DNA of 8,497 nucleotides from Gammaproteobacteria bacterium (GTDB lineage: Bacteria; Pseudomonadota; Gammaproteobacteria; Poriferisulfidales; Poriferisulfidaceae). Every line of letters begins with the position of its first letter. The first letter of the stretch is position 1. The translations under genes and the position numbers were made by a program. The stretch lies in NCBI GenBank assembly GCA_007571105.1, contig RKRZ01000184.1, forward strand, positions 1 to 8,497, in the 5' to 3' direction. A model generated the notes under the pieces. That model had not been told where the DNA came from, did not search any database, and saw only the letters and a program-made list of their open reading frames with translations. Shown here in pieces: positions 7,334 through 8,497 of this stretch.

Positions 7334-7589
7334 TCTCGTCCGAGATAACGGTACGCCTTGATTCTTCTGGCCTTGCAGGCGACGTCATTCGCAATTGTGT
7401 CCATCAGGCTGCCCCGGATCCCTCGGATGGCCCGATCATACGGTGGTCACGGCCATGGTCACAACAAGGGAGATGTGTTTGGGGGCGCTTGCGCTGTTCG
7501 CAAGCCTCGGTGCGGTTGAATCCGGGGAGGCAATGGCGAGCGTATATTCCTTGAGTGATTGGGGTGAGGGTGAAGTTGAGGATGTGGCT
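7334..7589. other. Gene-poor stretch holding the probable right edge of the island
   Basis: No confident gene is seen in these 256 bases. In particular there is no room for, and no recognisable trace of, a restriction enzyme that would have partnered the broken adenine methylase. From 7395 the plus strand is open in the frame of the following lipoprotein. From the ATG at 7455 it encodes a stretch with a hydrophobic run (CLGALALFASLGAV). This could be an N-terminal extension, a remnant signal peptide of another gene, or chance. No tRNA, direct repeat or clear terminator was found. Confidence 0.5.
7578..7581 (+). promoter_or_regulatory. Ribosome binding site supporting the SOUL lipoprotein start
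   Basis: GAGG lies eight bases before the ATG at 7590. It favours this start over the upstream in-frame ATGs at 7455 and 7473, the second of which has an AAGGGAG that abuts it too closely. Confidence 0.5.
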
Positions 7590-8330
7590 ATGAAGACTTC
7601 AATACCTGATCGTATTGCCTGGGCAAGTGAATCGCGAAGCGCGGCGGGGAAACCGCGCAAATCCCTCAAGGCTGGTTTGCTCGGGATTGTGACGGCGACG
7701 ACTGTTGCGGCCTGCTCCGTGGTTGGAGGAAAGGCTGCGGAAGAGCCGGCCCACCGGGTAGTGATCGAGGACGGCGATTTTCAGGTGCGCGAATACGATG
7801 CCTATGCCGTTGCCGAAGTTGTGGTGCCGCGCGCTTTCGATTCCGCCAGCCGGGTTGGCTTCAGTTGGCTGGTGCGCTACATCTCCGGCGCCAACCAGGG
7901 CAAGGAGAAGATTCAGATGATCGCGCCGGTGGAACTTGCGCCGCGCGGCGAGAAAATCGAAATGATCGCGCCAGTGGTCTTGAGCCCCGCGGACGATTCA
8001 GGCGCGGGAAACGGTTCGAAGCTGGCTGACGACGGTATCCGGGCCTGGACGATGGGCTTTGTCCTGCCGGAGGGCTACACGGCGGAAAATGCACCGGCGC
8101 CCACCAACCCCATGGTGAAGATCCGCGATGTGGCGCCGCGCCGGGTAGCCAGTGTCCGCTTCGGTGGCCTCTGGCGCGACAGAGCCGCCGAAGAAAACCG
8201 CAGGAAGCTTGTGGCATGGCTGGATGCGCGCGAGCTGGAGCACAAGGGCGATTGGCGGGTGGCGGGCTACAACCCGCCATGGACGATCCCGCAGCTGCGC
8301 CGCAACGAAGTGCTGGTTACCTTGCGGTAG
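7590..8330 (+). CDS. SOUL-family heme-binding-like lipoprotein
   Basis: From the ATG at 7590 the protein has 246 residues. A basic stretch (KPRKSLK, 21-27) is followed by a hydrophobic run and a lipobox VAAC with Cys42. This suggests export and lipid anchoring to a membrane facing the periplasm, although the n-region before it is unusually long. The mature part begins with the SOUL-type pattern VIEDGDFQVREYDAYAVAEV. It has two copies of EKI-x-MIAPV (106-114 and 121-129), the characteristic doubled strand of bacterial SOUL proteins, where Thr is more usual than the Ile before APV. It ends with a GYNPPWTIPQLRRNEV stretch typical of the family. SOUL/HBP proteins bind heme or tetrapyrroles; the role in bacteria is poorly defined. 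GC-rich codon use places it with the host flank. It converges on the KDG kinase gene with 21 bases between stops. The exact start is less certain than the family. Confidence 0.85.
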   Translation: MKTSIPDRIAWASESRSAAGKPRKSLKAGLLGIVTATTVAACSVVGGKAAEEPAHRVVIEDGDFQVREYDAYAVAEVVVPRAFDSASRVGFSWLVRYISGANQGKEKIQMIAPVELAPRGEKIEMIAPVVLSPADDSGAGNGSKLADDGIRAWTMGFVLPEGYTAENAPAPTNPMVKIRDVAPRRVASVRFGGLWRDRAAEENRRKLVAWLDARELEHKGDWRVAGYNPPWTIPQLRRNEVLVTLR

Positions 8331-8350
8331 TCGCCGCTTACAAAGCGCGA
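8331..8350. terminator. Hairpin between convergent stops, possible bidirectional terminator
   Basis: TCGC and GCTT (8331-8334, 8336-8339) pair with AAGCGCGA (8343-8350) around a three-base loop, with one bulged C at 8335. The hairpin fills the gap between the SOUL stop (8330) and the kinase stop (8352) almost exactly, which suits a shared terminator. It lacks a proper T-run on either strand, so Rho-independent termination would be weak. Confidence 0.4.
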
Positions 8351-8351
8351 T

Positions 8352-8497
8352 TCAGCGGGACACGGCCGCGCCTTTGGCCGCGTAGCGCATCACCTCGGCG
8401 GGCGAGGCGCGGAGCTGGTCGCCGTGGATGGTGTGCTTGAGGGCGGCGGCGGCAAGGGCGAACCCGGCGGCTTTGACGACCGGCCAGCCCTCCGCCA
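8352..8497 (-). CDS. kdgK: 2-keto-3-deoxygluconate kinase (PfkB family), C-terminal part
   Basis: On the minus strand the frame is open from the right window edge and stops at 8354-8352, giving 47 residues. The segment GFALAAAALKHTIHGDQ matches the end of PfkB-type KDG kinases, where a helix followed by LKHTIPGD is typical; here His stands for the usual Pro. The enzyme phosphorylates KDG to KDPG in the cytoplasm, downstream of ManD. The upstream part with the catalytic Asp motif is outside the window. Another PfkB sugar kinase is possible, but the LKHTIxGD motif and the nearby manD favour KDG kinase. Confidence 0.75.
   Translation of the reverse strand, partial: AEGWPVVKAAGFALAAAALKHTIHGDQLRASPAEVMRYAAKGAAVSR

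Larger units (their letters stand above)
706..7450. other. Probable acquired defence island (approximate limits)
   Basis: Between two GC-rich, metabolically related flanks lies a block with lower GC and less biased third codon positions. It holds a large SMC-like ATPase, a C5 methyltransferase with a linked nuclease, and a decayed adenine methyltransferase. All intact genes in it are on the plus strand. The left edge must be within the 15 bases between the manD stop (705) and the ATPase start (721). The right edge lies somewhere after the methyltransferase remnant ends (7333) and before the lipoprotein start (7590); 7450 is only a guess. I saw no integrase, transposase, tRNA gene or flanking direct repeat, so the mode of entry is unknown. 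Island status is inferred from composition and gene content. Confidence 0.5.

Noticed and set aside
7907..7980. Repeated EKI-x-MIAPV coding sequence as a recent duplication
   Set aside because: The doubled motif is a normal feature of bacterial SOUL-family proteins.
1..8497. CRISPR array, tRNA or rRNA genes, insertion sequences
   Set aside because: Reading both strands showed no regularly spaced repeats, no tRNA-like cloverleaf and no transposase-like product.

Overview
The window suggests a GC-rich proteobacterium, possibly an alphaproteobacterium, but rank is not secure. The basis is the mannonate dehydratase at the left edge, which aligns end to end with the Novosphingobium aromaticivorans ManD family. 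At the right edge are a SOUL-family lipoprotein and a 2-keto-3-deoxygluconate (KDG) kinase tail. The edges use mostly G/C-ending codons, while the middle (about 710 to 7400) is visibly less GC-rich with more mixed codon use. That looks like an acquired defence island inserted in a sugar-acid catabolism neighbourhood.

Layout. (1) 1-705: last 234 residues of ManD, which turns D-mannonate into KDG. (2) 721-3405: an 894-residue SMC/Rad50-like AAA_13-type ATPase with Walker A, a central CxxC resembling a zinc hook, an ABC signature, Walker B and an H-switch. Its C-terminal domain carries an R-x3-E plus downstream His pattern reminiscent of the PrrC/RloC anticodon nucleases. (3) 3406-3607: a 202-bp gap with a candidate sigma70-like promoter and a strong ribosome binding site. 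(4) 3608-4753: a complete C5-cytosine DNA methyltransferase. (5) 4750-5604: a PD-(D/E)xK nuclease candidate overlapping the methyltransferase by ATGA, best read as its cognate restriction enzyme. (6) 5608-5762: a small reading frame that seems to be frameshifted. (7) 5763-7333: an Eco57I-class N6-adenine methyltransferase destroyed by an in-frame amber codon and a later frameshift, with no restriction gene left beside it. (8) 7334-7589: a 256-bp stretch without a confident gene, containing the probable right edge of the island. (9) 7590-8330: SOUL-family heme-binding-like lipoprotein. (10) 8352-8497, minus strand: C-terminus of a PfkB-type KDG kinase, convergent with the SOUL gene and separated from it by a hairpin.

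How it fits together. ManD and the KDG kinase are consecutive-type steps of hexuronate breakdown (mannonate to KDG to KDPG), so the flanks belong to one pathway. Between them are one apparently intact type II restriction-modification pair, the ruin of a second system, and a large ATPase that may be a backup effector. PrrC and RloC are classically tied to type I restriction systems; an ATPase of this general design beside a C5 type II system and a dead Eco57I-like methylase is the most interesting arrangement here. The functional link is inferred from adjacency, not shown by the sequence.
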